Shown here piece by piece: positions 22,923 through 30,462 of a stretch of 35,183 nt of DNA (the first letter of the stretch is position 1; every line of letters begins with the position of its first letter). Source of the DNA: Candidatus Eisenbacteria bacterium. GTDB taxonomy: Bacteria > Desulfobacterota > Binatia > DP-6. The notes beneath the pieces are model-generated. The model made no database searches. It worked only from the letters and a program-made list of their open reading frames with translations, and was not told where the DNA came from. The translations under genes were made by a program, and so were the position numbers. Where the stretch lies: positions 1-35,183 of the forward strand of contig DATJZY010000146.1 of the NCBI GenBank assembly GCA_035577985.1, read 5' to 3'.

Positions 22923-24101
22923 GTGGACCTCACCTTCTCCGCCGACCAGGAGGCGTTCCGCGCCGAGCTGCGGGCGTGGCTCGCGGCGAATGCGCCCGCC
23001 GATCCCGGCGAGCACGCGTCGCTGGCGGACGAGGTGGCGTTCCTGCGCGCCTGGCAGCGAACGCTCGCCGGCGCCGGCTGGGTCGGCATCCACTGGCCGA
23101 AGGAGTACGGCGGGCGCGGTGCCGGCGTGATCGAGAACTACCTCTTCCAGGAGGAGATGGCGGCGGCGCGCGCCCCGGAGATCATCGGGCGCATCGGCGT
23201 CAACCTCGTCGGCCCGACGCTCATCGCGCACGGCAGCGAGGAGCAGAAGCGGCGCTTCCTGCCGAGGATCATGCCCGCCGACGAGATCTGGTGTCAGCTC
23301 TTCTCCGAGCCGGGCGCCGGCTCCGACCTGACCGCGCTGCGTACCCGCGCCGAGCGCAAGGGCGACGGATGGGTCGTCTCGGGCCAGAAGGTGTGGACCA
23401 GCTACGCGCAGTTCGCCCGCTGGGGCATCCTGCTGGCGCGCACCGATCCGTCGGTCCCGAAGGCCAGGGGGATCAGCTACTTCATCTGCGACATGCAGGA
23501 GCCGGGCGTGACGGTCCGGCCGCTGCGCCAGATGACGGGCAGCGAGGAGTTCAACGAGGTCTTTCTCGAGGACGTCTTCATCCCGCGCGAGCACCTGGTC
23601 GGCGCCCTGCACGACGGCTGGCGCATCGCCAACACGACGCTCACGCACGAGCGGGGCACCTCGCCACGCCAGCTCGTGATCCATCGCATGCTGCTCGCCG
23701 ATCTCCTGCGGCTCGCGCGCGAGGGCGTGCACGGGCGCACGCCGGCGGCGGCCGACCCGAATCTCCGCCAGCGCCTCGCGCAGCACCGCATCGAGGTGGA
23801 GATCACGAGGCTCAACAACTGGCGCACGCTGACGCGCATCGAGCGCAAGCAGCCGCTCGGTCCCGAGGCGAGCTTCGTGAAGCTCTTCTGGAGCGAGATG
23901 AGCCAGCGCATGCACGACACGCTGATGGACGTGCTCGGCCCCGAGGGCCTGTGCTGGCAGCCGGGGCCGCGCGCGATCGCGGGCGGCCGCCTGGTGCGCT
24001 CCTTCCTCTACTATCGCTCGGCGTCGATCTTCGCCGGGACGTCCGAGATCCAGCGCAACATCCTGGCCGAGCGCGTGCTGGGCCTGCCGCGGTCCCGCTA
24101 G
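22923..24101 (+). CDS. Acyl-CoA dehydrogenase
   Basis: A 392-aa flavin acyl-CoA dehydrogenase of the long FadE-like soil type. The N-terminal helix FSADQEAFRAELRAWLA and WPKEYGGRGAG, the middle WCQLFSEPGAGSDLTALRTR, and the C-terminal YYRSASIFAGTSEIQRNILA followed by ERVLG are all standard. It introduces a C2-C3 double bond in an acyl-CoA using FAD and an electron-transfer flavoprotein. The GTG at 22923 fits the expected start of the domain. It is separated by 46 bases from the CoA-transferase. The truncated dehydrogenase at the right end is a related paralogue with the same N-terminal motif GGRGA. Confidence 0.95.
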   Translation: MDLTFSADQEAFRAELRAWLAANAPADPGEHASLADEVAFLRAWQRTLAGAGWVGIHWPKEYGGRGAGVIENYLFQEEMAAARAPEIIGRIGVNLVGPTLIAHGSEEQKRRFLPRIMPADEIWCQLFSEPGAGSDLTALRTRAERKGDGWVVSGQKVWTSYAQFARWGILLARTDPSVPKARGISYFICDMQEPGVTVRPLRQMTGSEEFNEVFLEDVFIPREHLVGALHDGWRIANTTLTHERGTSPRQLVIHRMLLADLLRLAREGVHGRTPAAADPNLRQRLAQHRIEVEITRLNNWRTLTRIERKQPLGPEASFVKLFWSEMSQRMHDTLMDVLGPEGLCWQPGPRAIAGGRLVRSFLYYRSASIFAGTSEIQRNILAERVLGLPRSR

Positions 24102-24168
24102 CGGGGTGTGTCGCGCGGGAGCGCATCCGCGCGGTGACGGCCCGGACGGAATCGGGTAGGGTGCCCGC

Positions 24169-24789
24169 ATGCGCGCGACACGCTGGCTGACGGTCGCTCT
24201 GGCCGCGACGATCGCCGTCACGGTCGCGCATGCCATCCCGATCGCGAAGCAGTGCAAGCGCTCGTGCGGCTCCGCGATCTCCGCTTGCGTCGCCGAGGGC
24301 GGGCGGCGGAAGAAGTGCAAGAAGCAGACGCTGAAGCGCTGCCGGCAGGAGGGAATCGCCGTGTGCGAGCCGTCGTCGACGACGACGCTGCCGGGCGGGA
24401 GCACGACCACCACCACCGTCTCGCCGGGCGGCACGACGAGCACGACGGCGGAGGGCGTCCACGGATGCAACGTCGGGAACGCCGTCGACCTGCGCATGGT
24501 GACGGCGGACCGCACGGTGACCTTCGCTCCATACGCGTACACGCCGAAGTGTATTCGCATCCGGGAAGGGGAGAACGTCACCTTCAGTGGCTCGTTCGAG
24601 GACCACCCGCTCGCGGGCGGCGAGATCGTCGGGATGGACGCGGTCATCGACAACTCGAGCCCGATCGGCGTCACGGCCAGCGGGACGTCGAAAGAGATCC
24701 CGTTTCCTGCCGGAGGGACGTTCCCCTACTTCTGCGTGAACCATGGTGCGACACAGAACATGTTCGGCGCCGTGATCGTCGAGCCGTGA
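24169..24789 (+). CDS. Secreted cupredoxin with Cys-rich N-terminal module
   Basis: A 206-aa exported protein. After a signal peptide (MRATRWLTVALAATIAVTVA) comes a basic Cys-rich module with C29, C33, C40, C50, C58 and C66, then a Thr/Ser/Gly linker (SSTTTLPGGSTTTTT and on), then a plastocyanin-like domain from about residue 98. Likely copper ligands are H146 (FEDHPLAGG), C189, H192 and M198 (YFCVNHGATQNMFG), the type-I set of a blue copper protein. It may carry electrons in the periplasm or at the cell surface. The Cys-rich head resembles the 78-aa protein at 11888. GGGTAGGG precedes the ATG. It sits between the acyl-CoA dehydrogenase and crotonase genes and overlaps the latter start by four bases. 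Confidence 0.88.
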   Translation: MRATRWLTVALAATIAVTVAHAIPIAKQCKRSCGSAISACVAEGGRRKKCKKQTLKRCRQEGIAVCEPSSTTTLPGGSTTTTTVSPGGTTSTTAEGVHGCNVGNAVDLRMVTADRTVTFAPYAYTPKCIRIREGENVTFSGSFEDHPLAGGEIVGMDAVIDNSSPIGVTASGTSKEIPFPAGGTFPYFCVNHGATQNMFGAVIVEP

Positions 24790-25649
24790 GCGCGATGCCG
24801 GCGGCCGTCGTCACGACCGAGCGCCTCGGCACGGTCGTGCGCATCACCATGAACCGGCCCGAGGCGCGCAACGCGCAGAGCACCGGGCTGATCCTCGCGC
24901 TCGACGACGCCATGCGCGCCGCCGCGGCCGACGAGGCCGTGCGGGTCGTGATCCTCGCCGCCGCCGGGCCGAGCTTCTCGGCCGGGCACGACCTCAAGCC
25001 CGTCGTCGGCCAGACGAAAGACGACGCGTGGCGGAAGCTGCGCCGCACGCCCGAGGGACGCCTGCGACACGAGCGCGAGCTGTACGTCGAGAAGTGCCTC
25101 GCCATCTATCACCTGCCGAAGCCGGTCATCGCGCAGGTGCAGGGCCACTGCGTCGCCGCGGGGCTCATGCTCGCGGCGATGTGCGACCTCATCGTCGCAG
25201 CCGACGACGCCGTGTTCTCGAATCCGGTGCTCCGCATGACGGGCGCGGGCGTCGAGCTGCTGGTCGAGCCGTGGGAGCTGGGGCTCCGCAAGGCGAAGGA
25301 GTTCCTGTGGACCGGGGACGCGATCGACGCGCGCGAGGCGTGGCGCCTCGGGCTCGTGAACCGCGTCGTCCCACGCCGGCGCCTCGCGGCCGAGACGCTC
25401 GCCCTCGCCGAGCGCATCGCGCTCGTGCCGCCGGTGACGGCCAGCCTCGTGAAGGAGTCGCTCAACCAGACCGCGGCCCTCATGGGCAAGGAGCACGCGT
25501 GGCGCTATCACTTCATGGTGCACCAGTTCATGCACGGCACGAAGACGGCGCAGGACGCGCTGCGGGCGCGCAGGAAGACGGGCTCGGTGCGCGCGATGCT
25601 CGCCGAGCGTGATCGCAAGTTCGCGCGCGCGGGACGCAAGCCGCGATGA
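24786..25649 (+). CDS. Enoyl-CoA hydratase/isomerase (crotonase) family protein
   Basis: A 287-aa crotonase-fold protein. It has TMNRPEARNAQSTGLILALD, the oxyanion loop SFSAGHDLKP and the second GHCVAAGLMLAAMCDLIVAA. However, the two glutamates that act in hydratases, normally in GGGCEL and PEI contexts, are replaced here by Met (128) and Val (148). It may thus be a hydrolase, isomerase, ligand-binding or otherwise divergent family member. The start is either the GTG at 24786, which overlaps the cupredoxin stop in GTGA, or the ATG at 24795; the overlap is preferred. Its stop overlaps the next CoA-transferase in ATGA, so the genes are coupled. Confidence 0.85.
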   Translation: MSAMPAAVVTTERLGTVVRITMNRPEARNAQSTGLILALDDAMRAAAADEAVRVVILAAAGPSFSAGHDLKPVVGQTKDDAWRKLRRTPEGRLRHERELYVEKCLAIYHLPKPVIAQVQGHCVAAGLMLAAMCDLIVAADDAVFSNPVLRMTGAGVELLVEPWELGLRKAKEFLWTGDAIDAREAWRLGLVNRVVPRRRLAAETLALAERIALVPPVTASLVKESLNQTAALMGKEHAWRYHFMVHQFMHGTKTAQDALRARRKTGSVRAMLAERDRKFARAGRKPR

Positions 25650-26860
25650 GCCAGGGCCCGCTGGTCGGCCTGCGCATCCTCGACCTCGGCACGCGCATCG
25701 GCGCGCCGTTCGCGGCGACGCTGCTCGCGGACCTCGGTGCCGACGTCATCAAGGTGGAGCTGCCGGGGCAGGGCGACTTCATGCGGACGATCGGCCCCTT
25801 CGTCGGCGACTACTCGCTCTTCTGGGCGGTCGAGGGACGCAGCAAGCGCTCGATCACCCTCGACCTGCGCACGCCCAAGGGGCAGGAGCTCGCGAAGCGT
25901 CTCGTCGCCACCGCCGACGTGGTGGTCGAGAACTTCCAGCCGGGGACGCTCGAAGGATGGGGCCTCGGCTACGACGCGCTCGCCGCCGTGAACCCCGGGG
26001 TGATCCTCACGCGCGTCTCGGTGTACGGGCAGACGGGACCCTATCGCGATCGTCCGGGGCTCGATCGGAACGGCATCGCCCTGGGTGGGCTCATGTACAT
26101 CACGGGCTACCCGGATCGCCCGCCGGTGCGACCGGGGCTCATCGTCTCGGACTACCTGACGGCCGTCTTCAACGCGTTCGCGATCCTGGCGGCGGTCTAC
26201 GAGCGCGACAAGACCGCCCGCGAGCGCGGCGTGCCGGCGCGCGGACAGTGGGTCGACCTCTCGCTCTACGAATCGATCCTGCGCATCATGGAGCACACGC
26301 TCGCGGCCTACGATCGCCTGGGCGTCGTCCGCGAGCGGCAGGGGAACCGGCTCGAGAACTCGGCGCCGCTCGACAACTGGGAGACGAAGGACGGCAAGTG
26401 GGTGTGCATCATCGCCGCCGGCGACGGGCTCTTCCCGCGCCTGTGCCGGGCGATGGAGCGCGAGGACCTGCTCGCCGTGCCGCGCTTCAAGACGATGGCG
26501 CTCCGCGCCGAGCACGGCGACGAGATCAACCAGATCGTCGCCGACTGGGTGCGCGCGCGCACGTCGGCCGAGATCCAGACGGTGCTCGAGCGCCACGAGG
26601 TGCCGTTCGGGGTCGCGTACTCGGTGGCCGACATCTTCGGCGATCCGCAGGTCCAGGCGCGCGGCGACATCGAGCGGGTCGACGATCCGACCATCGGCCC
26701 CGTGCGCATGCAGGGCGTCTACCCGCGCTTCTCTCGCACTCCCGGCCGCATCCAGAGCGGGGCCCCGCGCCTGGGAGCGCACAACGAGGAGGTGTACAAG
26801 GACCTCCTCGGCCTCAACGACGCGGAGCTGGACGCCCTGCGAAAGGAGCGCGTCATCTGA
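25646..26860 (+). CDS. CaiB/BaiF class III CoA-transferase (second copy)
   Basis: A 404-aa family III CoA-transferase, distinct from that at 21674. It shows LADLGADVIKVELPGQGDF, RSKRSITLDLRTPKGQELA, VSVYGQTGPYRDRPGLDRNG, ALGGLMYITGYPDRPPVRPG and the later SLYESILRIMEHT. The catalytic aspartate is likely in GLDRNGIALGG. It moves CoA between carboxylic acids; the donor and acceptor are not known. The start overlaps the crotonase stop (ATGA at 25646-25649). Its own stop TGA overlaps the CTG start proposed for the dihydropteroate synthase, so three genes may be translated in series. Confidence 0.93.
   Translation: MSQGPLVGLRILDLGTRIGAPFAATLLADLGADVIKVELPGQGDFMRTIGPFVGDYSLFWAVEGRSKRSITLDLRTPKGQELAKRLVATADVVVENFQPGTLEGWGLGYDALAAVNPGVILTRVSVYGQTGPYRDRPGLDRNGIALGGLMYITGYPDRPPVRPGLIVSDYLTAVFNAFAILAAVYERDKTARERGVPARGQWVDLSLYESILRIMEHTLAAYDRLGVVRERQGNRLENSAPLDNWETKDGKWVCIIAAGDGLFPRLCRAMEREDLLAVPRFKTMALRAEHGDEINQIVADWVRARTSAEIQTVLERHEVPFGVAYSVADIFGDPQVQARGDIERVDDPTIGPVRMQGVYPRFSRTPGRIQSGAPRLGAHNEEVYKDLLGLNDAELDALRKERVI
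26842..26859 (+). promoter_or_regulatory. Ribosome-binding site and likely CTG start of the dihydropteroate synthase
   Basis: AAAGGAG (26842-26848) lies eight bases upstream of CTG (26857-26859), which forms a CTGA overlap with the CoA-transferase stop. No ATG, GTG or TTG exists in the right frame near this point. The first in-frame GTG (26890) falls inside the essential first strand of the enzyme. The position and spacing make the CTG the best start. Confidence 0.6.
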
Positions 26861-27660
26861 CGGCGCCCCGCATCCTCGGCATCGTCAACGTGACCGAGGA
26901 CTCGTTCTCCGACGGCGGCCGCTACCTCGATCCGGAGCGCGCGATCGCGCACGCGATGGCGCTCGCCGCCGACGGCGCCGACGCGATAGACCTCGGCGGC
27001 GCGGCGAGCAATCCGGGCGCGGCGCCGGTCGAGCCCGAGGTCGAGCAGCGGCGCCTCGCGCCGGTCGTGGCGCACCTGCGCCGCCACGGGGTGGCCGTGT
27101 CGGTCGACTCGTTCCACCCGGCGACGCAGCGCTGGGCGCTCGCGGAGGGCGTCGCGTTCGTGAACGACACGCGCGGCTTCCCGGATCCGTCGATCTACGC
27201 CGCGCTCGCGGCGAGCGCGGTGCGCCTCGTCGTGATGCACGCCGTGCAGCCGACCGGCAAGGCCGACCGGACGACGCTCGCCGATCCCGCGACGATCTAC
27301 GATCGCGTCGAGGCGTTCTTCGCGGCGCGTCTCGCCGCGCTGGAGTCCGCCGGGATCGCACGCGAGCGCTGCATCGTCGATCCCGGCATGGGTCTCTTCC
27401 TCGGCGGCACCGCCCCCTCGATCGCGATCCTGCGCCGTCTGGGCGACCTCCGCCGGCGCTTCGGGTTGCCGGTGCTCGTCAGCGTATCGCGCAAGTCGAT
27501 CCTGCGCGATCTCACGGGCCGCGCGGCGGGCGAGCGCGGCCCGTCGACGCTCGCCGCCGAGCTCTTCGCCGCGCGCCAGGGCGTCGACTGGCTCCGCACC
27601 CACGACGTGCGCGCGCTCCGCGACGCCCTCGCGGTCACGGCCGCGCTCGGCGACCGCTGA
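26857..27660 (+). CDS. Dihydropteroate synthase, Sul-like
   Basis: A 267-aa dihydropteroate synthase, which joins p-aminobenzoate to a pterin pyrophosphate in folate synthesis. DHPS motifs include ILGIVNVTEDSFSDGGRYLD, IDLGGAASNPGA, SVDSFHPATQRWAL, FVNDTRGFPDPS, RLVVMHAVQPTG, CIVDPGMGLFLGG and LVSVSRKSILR. Several of these match the plasmid sulfonamide-resistance enzymes Sul1 and Sul2, as I recall them, better than E. coli FolP; for example, E. coli has DPGFGFGK where this gene has DPGMGLFLG, and Sul2 has DPGMGFFLG. It therefore belongs to the folP branch from which sul genes are thought to come, or close to it. At the Phe position that follows GMG in Sul enzymes there is Leu180. It starts at CTG 26857. 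No other folate gene is adjacent. Confidence 0.88.
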   Translation: MTAPRILGIVNVTEDSFSDGGRYLDPERAIAHAMALAADGADAIDLGGAASNPGAAPVEPEVEQRRLAPVVAHLRRHGVAVSVDSFHPATQRWALAEGVAFVNDTRGFPDPSIYAALAASAVRLVVMHAVQPTGKADRTTLADPATIYDRVEAFFAARLAALESAGIARERCIVDPGMGLFLGGTAPSIAILRRLGDLRRRFGLPVLVSVSRKSILRDLTGRAAGERGPSTLAAELFAARQGVDWLRTHDVRALRDALAVTAALGDR

Positions 27661-27668
27661 GCGCGGCG

Positions 27669-29309
27669 CTACGAGAGCTGCTGCCGCAGGGAGCGCTTCA
27701 GGATCTTGCCGCTCGCCGTGCGCGGGAAGTCGTCGACCAGCGCGAGGCGCTCGGGGAGCTTGCGCTTGGAGAGGCCGGCCGCGAGGAGGTGCGCCGTCAG
27801 CGCGGCGAGGTCGGGCGCGGCGGCGCCGGGACGAACGCGGACGACCGCGCACGCGATCTCGCCGGCGGCGGGGTCGGGCACGCCGACGACCGCGACCTCG
27901 GCCACGGCGGGATGCGAGGCCACGAGGTCCTCGACCTCGCGCGCGCTGATGTTCTCGCCCTTGCGGATGATGATGTCCTTCTTGCGGCCGGTGATGCGGA
28001 GGTAGCCCTCCGTGTCGACGACGCCGAGATCGCCGGTGCGAAACCACCCGTCGGCGGTGAACGCGTCCGCATCGAGCGCCGCGTCCCGATAGCCGAGAAA
28101 GCACTCGGGTCCGCGGGCCAGGATCTCGCCCTCGGTGGCGGCCGCGACGGGGTCGCCGTCGTCGTCGACGAGGCGGATCTCGGCTGCGCCGATCGGCCGC
28201 CCGTCGGTCTCGACGCGGCGGGCGGGCGGATCGTCCGGCCCGCAGGTGGTGATGGTCGGGAACTCCGATGAGCCGTACACGCGCTTGGCGACGCAGCCGA
28301 GGCGCGCCGCCGCTTCGCGCACGAGCGTCGGATCGACGTCCGCGCCGCCGCACGAGAAGAGCCGGAAGCTCGACACGTCGTGCCGGGCGAGATCCGGATG
28401 GTGCGCGAGATCGCGCAGGAAGGTGGGCGCGCCCACCATGTAGGTCACGCGCTCGGCGGCGATGAGCGCCAGCGCCGCGGCCGGATCCCAGCGATCCATC
28501 AGGACGGCCCGGGCGCCGAACACGACCGGTACGAGGACGGCGTGCACGATCCCCGAGATGTGCGCGAGGGGCGACGGCATGAGCGTCGTGTCGCCCGGCC
28601 CGAGGCCGTGCACCGGGCCCAGGCTCCGCGCCTCGGCCAGGAGCGTCTCGTGGGAGTGGAGGACGCCCTTCGGGTCGGCGGTCGATCCCGACGTGTACAG
28701 GACGAGCACGACGGCCTCGGGGTCGCTCGCGATCGGCGCGGTCGTACCATCGCCGGTCTCGATCGCCGTCCAGGCGTGCATCCCTTGCGGAGCGTCATCG
28801 CGGACGATGACCACGTGCTCGAGGGCCGGGACCCGCGGGCGGATCTCGTCCACGAGCTCGCGATGGTCGCAGTCGCGCAGGCGGCCGGGAGCGAGGAGCA
28901 GGCGGGCGCCGACCTGGTTCAGGATGAACGCGAGCTCGCGCTGGCGGTGGATGGGCAGGATCGGCGTCACGATCGCGCCGAGGCGTGCGATCGCCAGGTA
29001 GGCGACGATCGTCTCGTGCCAGTTCGGGAGCTGCACTGCGACCGCATCGCCGGCCCGCACTCCGAGGGCCGCGAGGCCGGCGGCGGTCCGAGCGGCGCGC
29101 GCCGCGAGGTCGGAAAAATTCACGCGCGTCGCGCCGTCGACGACCGCAACGGCATTCGGATGGCGTCCCGCCGTGGCGTCGATCGTCTGCCACAACGTCT
29201 CGCCGCGCCACGAGCCGTCGCGACGGTACGCATCGCGGAGCGACGGAGAGCGGGTGGGGCCGATCGCGGACAACACCCCCGTATGGGGGACGCCGAATTG
29301 TGCGGTCAA
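27669..29309 (-). CDS. AMP-forming acyl-CoA synthetase/ligase
   Basis: A roughly 546-aa ANL-family ligase. The P-loop is VLYTSGSTADPKGVLHSH, then KRVYGSSEFPTITTCGPDD, the hinge FTADGWFRTGDLGVVDTEGY and the catalytic lysine in FPRTASGKILKRSL. It activates a carboxylic acid as acyl-AMP and transfers it to CoA. The domain layout is like cyclohexanecarboxylate- and medium-chain acid ligases. The start is uncertain: a TTG at 29309 gives 546 aa, while a GTG at 29276 gives 535. Its end is eight bases from the convergent dihydropteroate synthase, and it is divergent from the Ycf48-like gene by about 60 bases. It likely supplies acyl-CoA substrates for the dehydrogenases in this window. Confidence 0.9.
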   Translation of the reverse strand: MTAQFGVPHTGVLSAIGPTRSPSLRDAYRRDGSWRGETLWQTIDATAGRHPNAVAVVDGATRVNFSDLAARAARTAAGLAALGVRAGDAVAVQLPNWHETIVAYLAIARLGAIVTPILPIHRQRELAFILNQVGARLLLAPGRLRDCDHRELVDEIRPRVPALEHVVIVRDDAPQGMHAWTAIETGDGTTAPIASDPEAVVLVLYTSGSTADPKGVLHSHETLLAEARSLGPVHGLGPGDTTLMPSPLAHISGIVHAVLVPVVFGARAVLMDRWDPAAALALIAAERVTYMVGAPTFLRDLAHHPDLARHDVSSFRLFSCGGADVDPTLVREAAARLGCVAKRVYGSSEFPTITTCGPDDPPARRVETDGRPIGAAEIRLVDDDGDPVAAATEGEILARGPECFLGYRDAALDADAFTADGWFRTGDLGVVDTEGYLRITGRKKDIIIRKGENISAREVEDLVASHPAVAEVAVVGVPDPAAGEIACAVVRVRPGAAAPDLAALTAHLLAAGLSKRKLPERLALVDDFPRTASGKILKRSLRQQLS

Positions 29310-29371
29310 GCACGCCCCGTTGACGCAGCGTTCTCTTGACGCCCCATGGTCTCTCTGTGTACGACCCCCGG

Positions 29372-30433
29372 ATGCCTTTGCGGGCCCTGTGGGCCGTGTT
29401 GTCGCTCGTCTTGACCTGTGCCCCGGACGCTCGCGGGGCCGTGTTGCGCGACAACCTCTACGGCGTGAAATCGCTTTCGGCGACGGACGCCTGGGCGGTC
29501 GGCAACTTCGGGGCGATCTACCACACGACCAACGGCGGCCAGACCTGGGAGGCGCGCGACAGCGGCACCAAGTCGCCGCTCTTCAGCGTCGACTTCGTCG
29601 ACGCCGAGCATGGTTGGGCCGTCGGAAAGTCGGCCGAGATCGTCGCGACGACCGACGGCGGCAAGACCTGGAAGGCGCAGAAGAGCCCGCTCGACCGCAG
29701 CAAGCACCTGTTCAAGGTGGCGGCTGCGAGCCCGACGAACGTCTGGGCCGTGGGTGACTGGGGCGCCATCGCCGTCACCACCGACGGCGGCAAGACGTGG
29801 GAGGACCGCTCGCTCTCGACGCTCAAGATCGTCGCGCGAGAGCGTCCGGACCGGCAGGAACGGCTCGTCCTGGAGGACGTCGTGCTCTACGACGTCTCGT
29901 GGCCCGACCCGAAGCACGGGTTCATCGCGGGCGAGTTCGCGACCGTGCTCGCGACCGCCGACGGCGGCGAGACGTGGGAGAAACGCAACCTCCCCACCGA
30001 CAAGACGATCTTCGGAATCGATTTCGTCACGCCCGACGAAGGCTGGGCCGTCGGCATCGACGGCCTCGTGCTGCACACGACCGACGGCGGGCGCAACTGG
30101 AAGGTCCAACACGGAAATCCCGAGCCGGCGACGATCGACGAGCTGGCCTTCACGGACGCACTCAAGAACCCCGGGATGTACGCCGTCTCGGTCGTCGGGG
30201 ACACCGGCATGGTCGTCGGCGACACGGGGACGCTGCTCGTGTCGAGCGACGGTGGGCGCACGTGGTCGCGCCACGTCCTCCCAGAGCGAGAGCGCTTCAG
30301 CTGGATGCGCGACGTGAGCTTGGTCGCGGGGGCGCGCGGGGTGCTCGTGGGCGCGAAGGGAATGAGCGGGACGGTGCAGGGGAGCGACGTCACGCTCTCC
30401 GACGGCGGCAAGGCCGTCACCGCGCCCGACTGA
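29372..30433 (+). CDS. Ycf48-like / BNR-repeat beta-propeller protein, exported
   Basis: A 353-aa protein with a signal peptide (MPLRALWAVLSLVLTCAP). The rest is made of repeats like DAWAVGNFGAIYHTTNGGQT, HGWAVGKSAEIVATTDGGKT, NVWAVGDWGAIAVTTDGGKT and EGWAVGIDGLVLHTTDGGRN, about six or seven copies with Asp-box-like TDGG-TW turns. This is the Ycf48/BNR-type beta propeller, named after a photosystem II assembly factor but common in non-photosynthetic bacteria next to RND transporters. It probably acts in the periplasm as a partner or assembly factor for the exporter 29 bases downstream. The ATG at 29372 was chosen because it gives a proper signal; a TTG 36 bases upstream is in frame. Confidence 0.9.
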   Translation: MPLRALWAVLSLVLTCAPDARGAVLRDNLYGVKSLSATDAWAVGNFGAIYHTTNGGQTWEARDSGTKSPLFSVDFVDAEHGWAVGKSAEIVATTDGGKTWKAQKSPLDRSKHLFKVAAASPTNVWAVGDWGAIAVTTDGGKTWEDRSLSTLKIVARERPDRQERLVLEDVVLYDVSWPDPKHGFIAGEFATVLATADGGETWEKRNLPTDKTIFGIDFVTPDEGWAVGIDGLVLHTTDGGRNWKVQHGNPEPATIDELAFTDALKNPGMYAVSVVGDTGMVVGDTGTLLVSSDGGRTWSRHVLPERERFSWMRDVSLVAGARGVLVGAKGMSGTVQGSDVTLSDGGKAVTAPD

Positions 30434-30462
30434 TCGCCGGCGGATGATCGCGTAGAGGCCCC

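Noticed and set aside
26890..27660. GTG at 26890 as start of the dihydropteroate synthase
   Set aside because: It would remove the ILGIVN strand of the first conserved DHPS motif; the upstream CTG has a good ribosome-binding site and keeps the whole fold.
29320..29364. Two TTGACG hexamers 16 bases apart before the Ycf48-like gene
   Set aside because: They look like -35 boxes but no convincing -10 follows at 16-18 bases (GTACGA or TACGAC at best), so I do not call a promoter.
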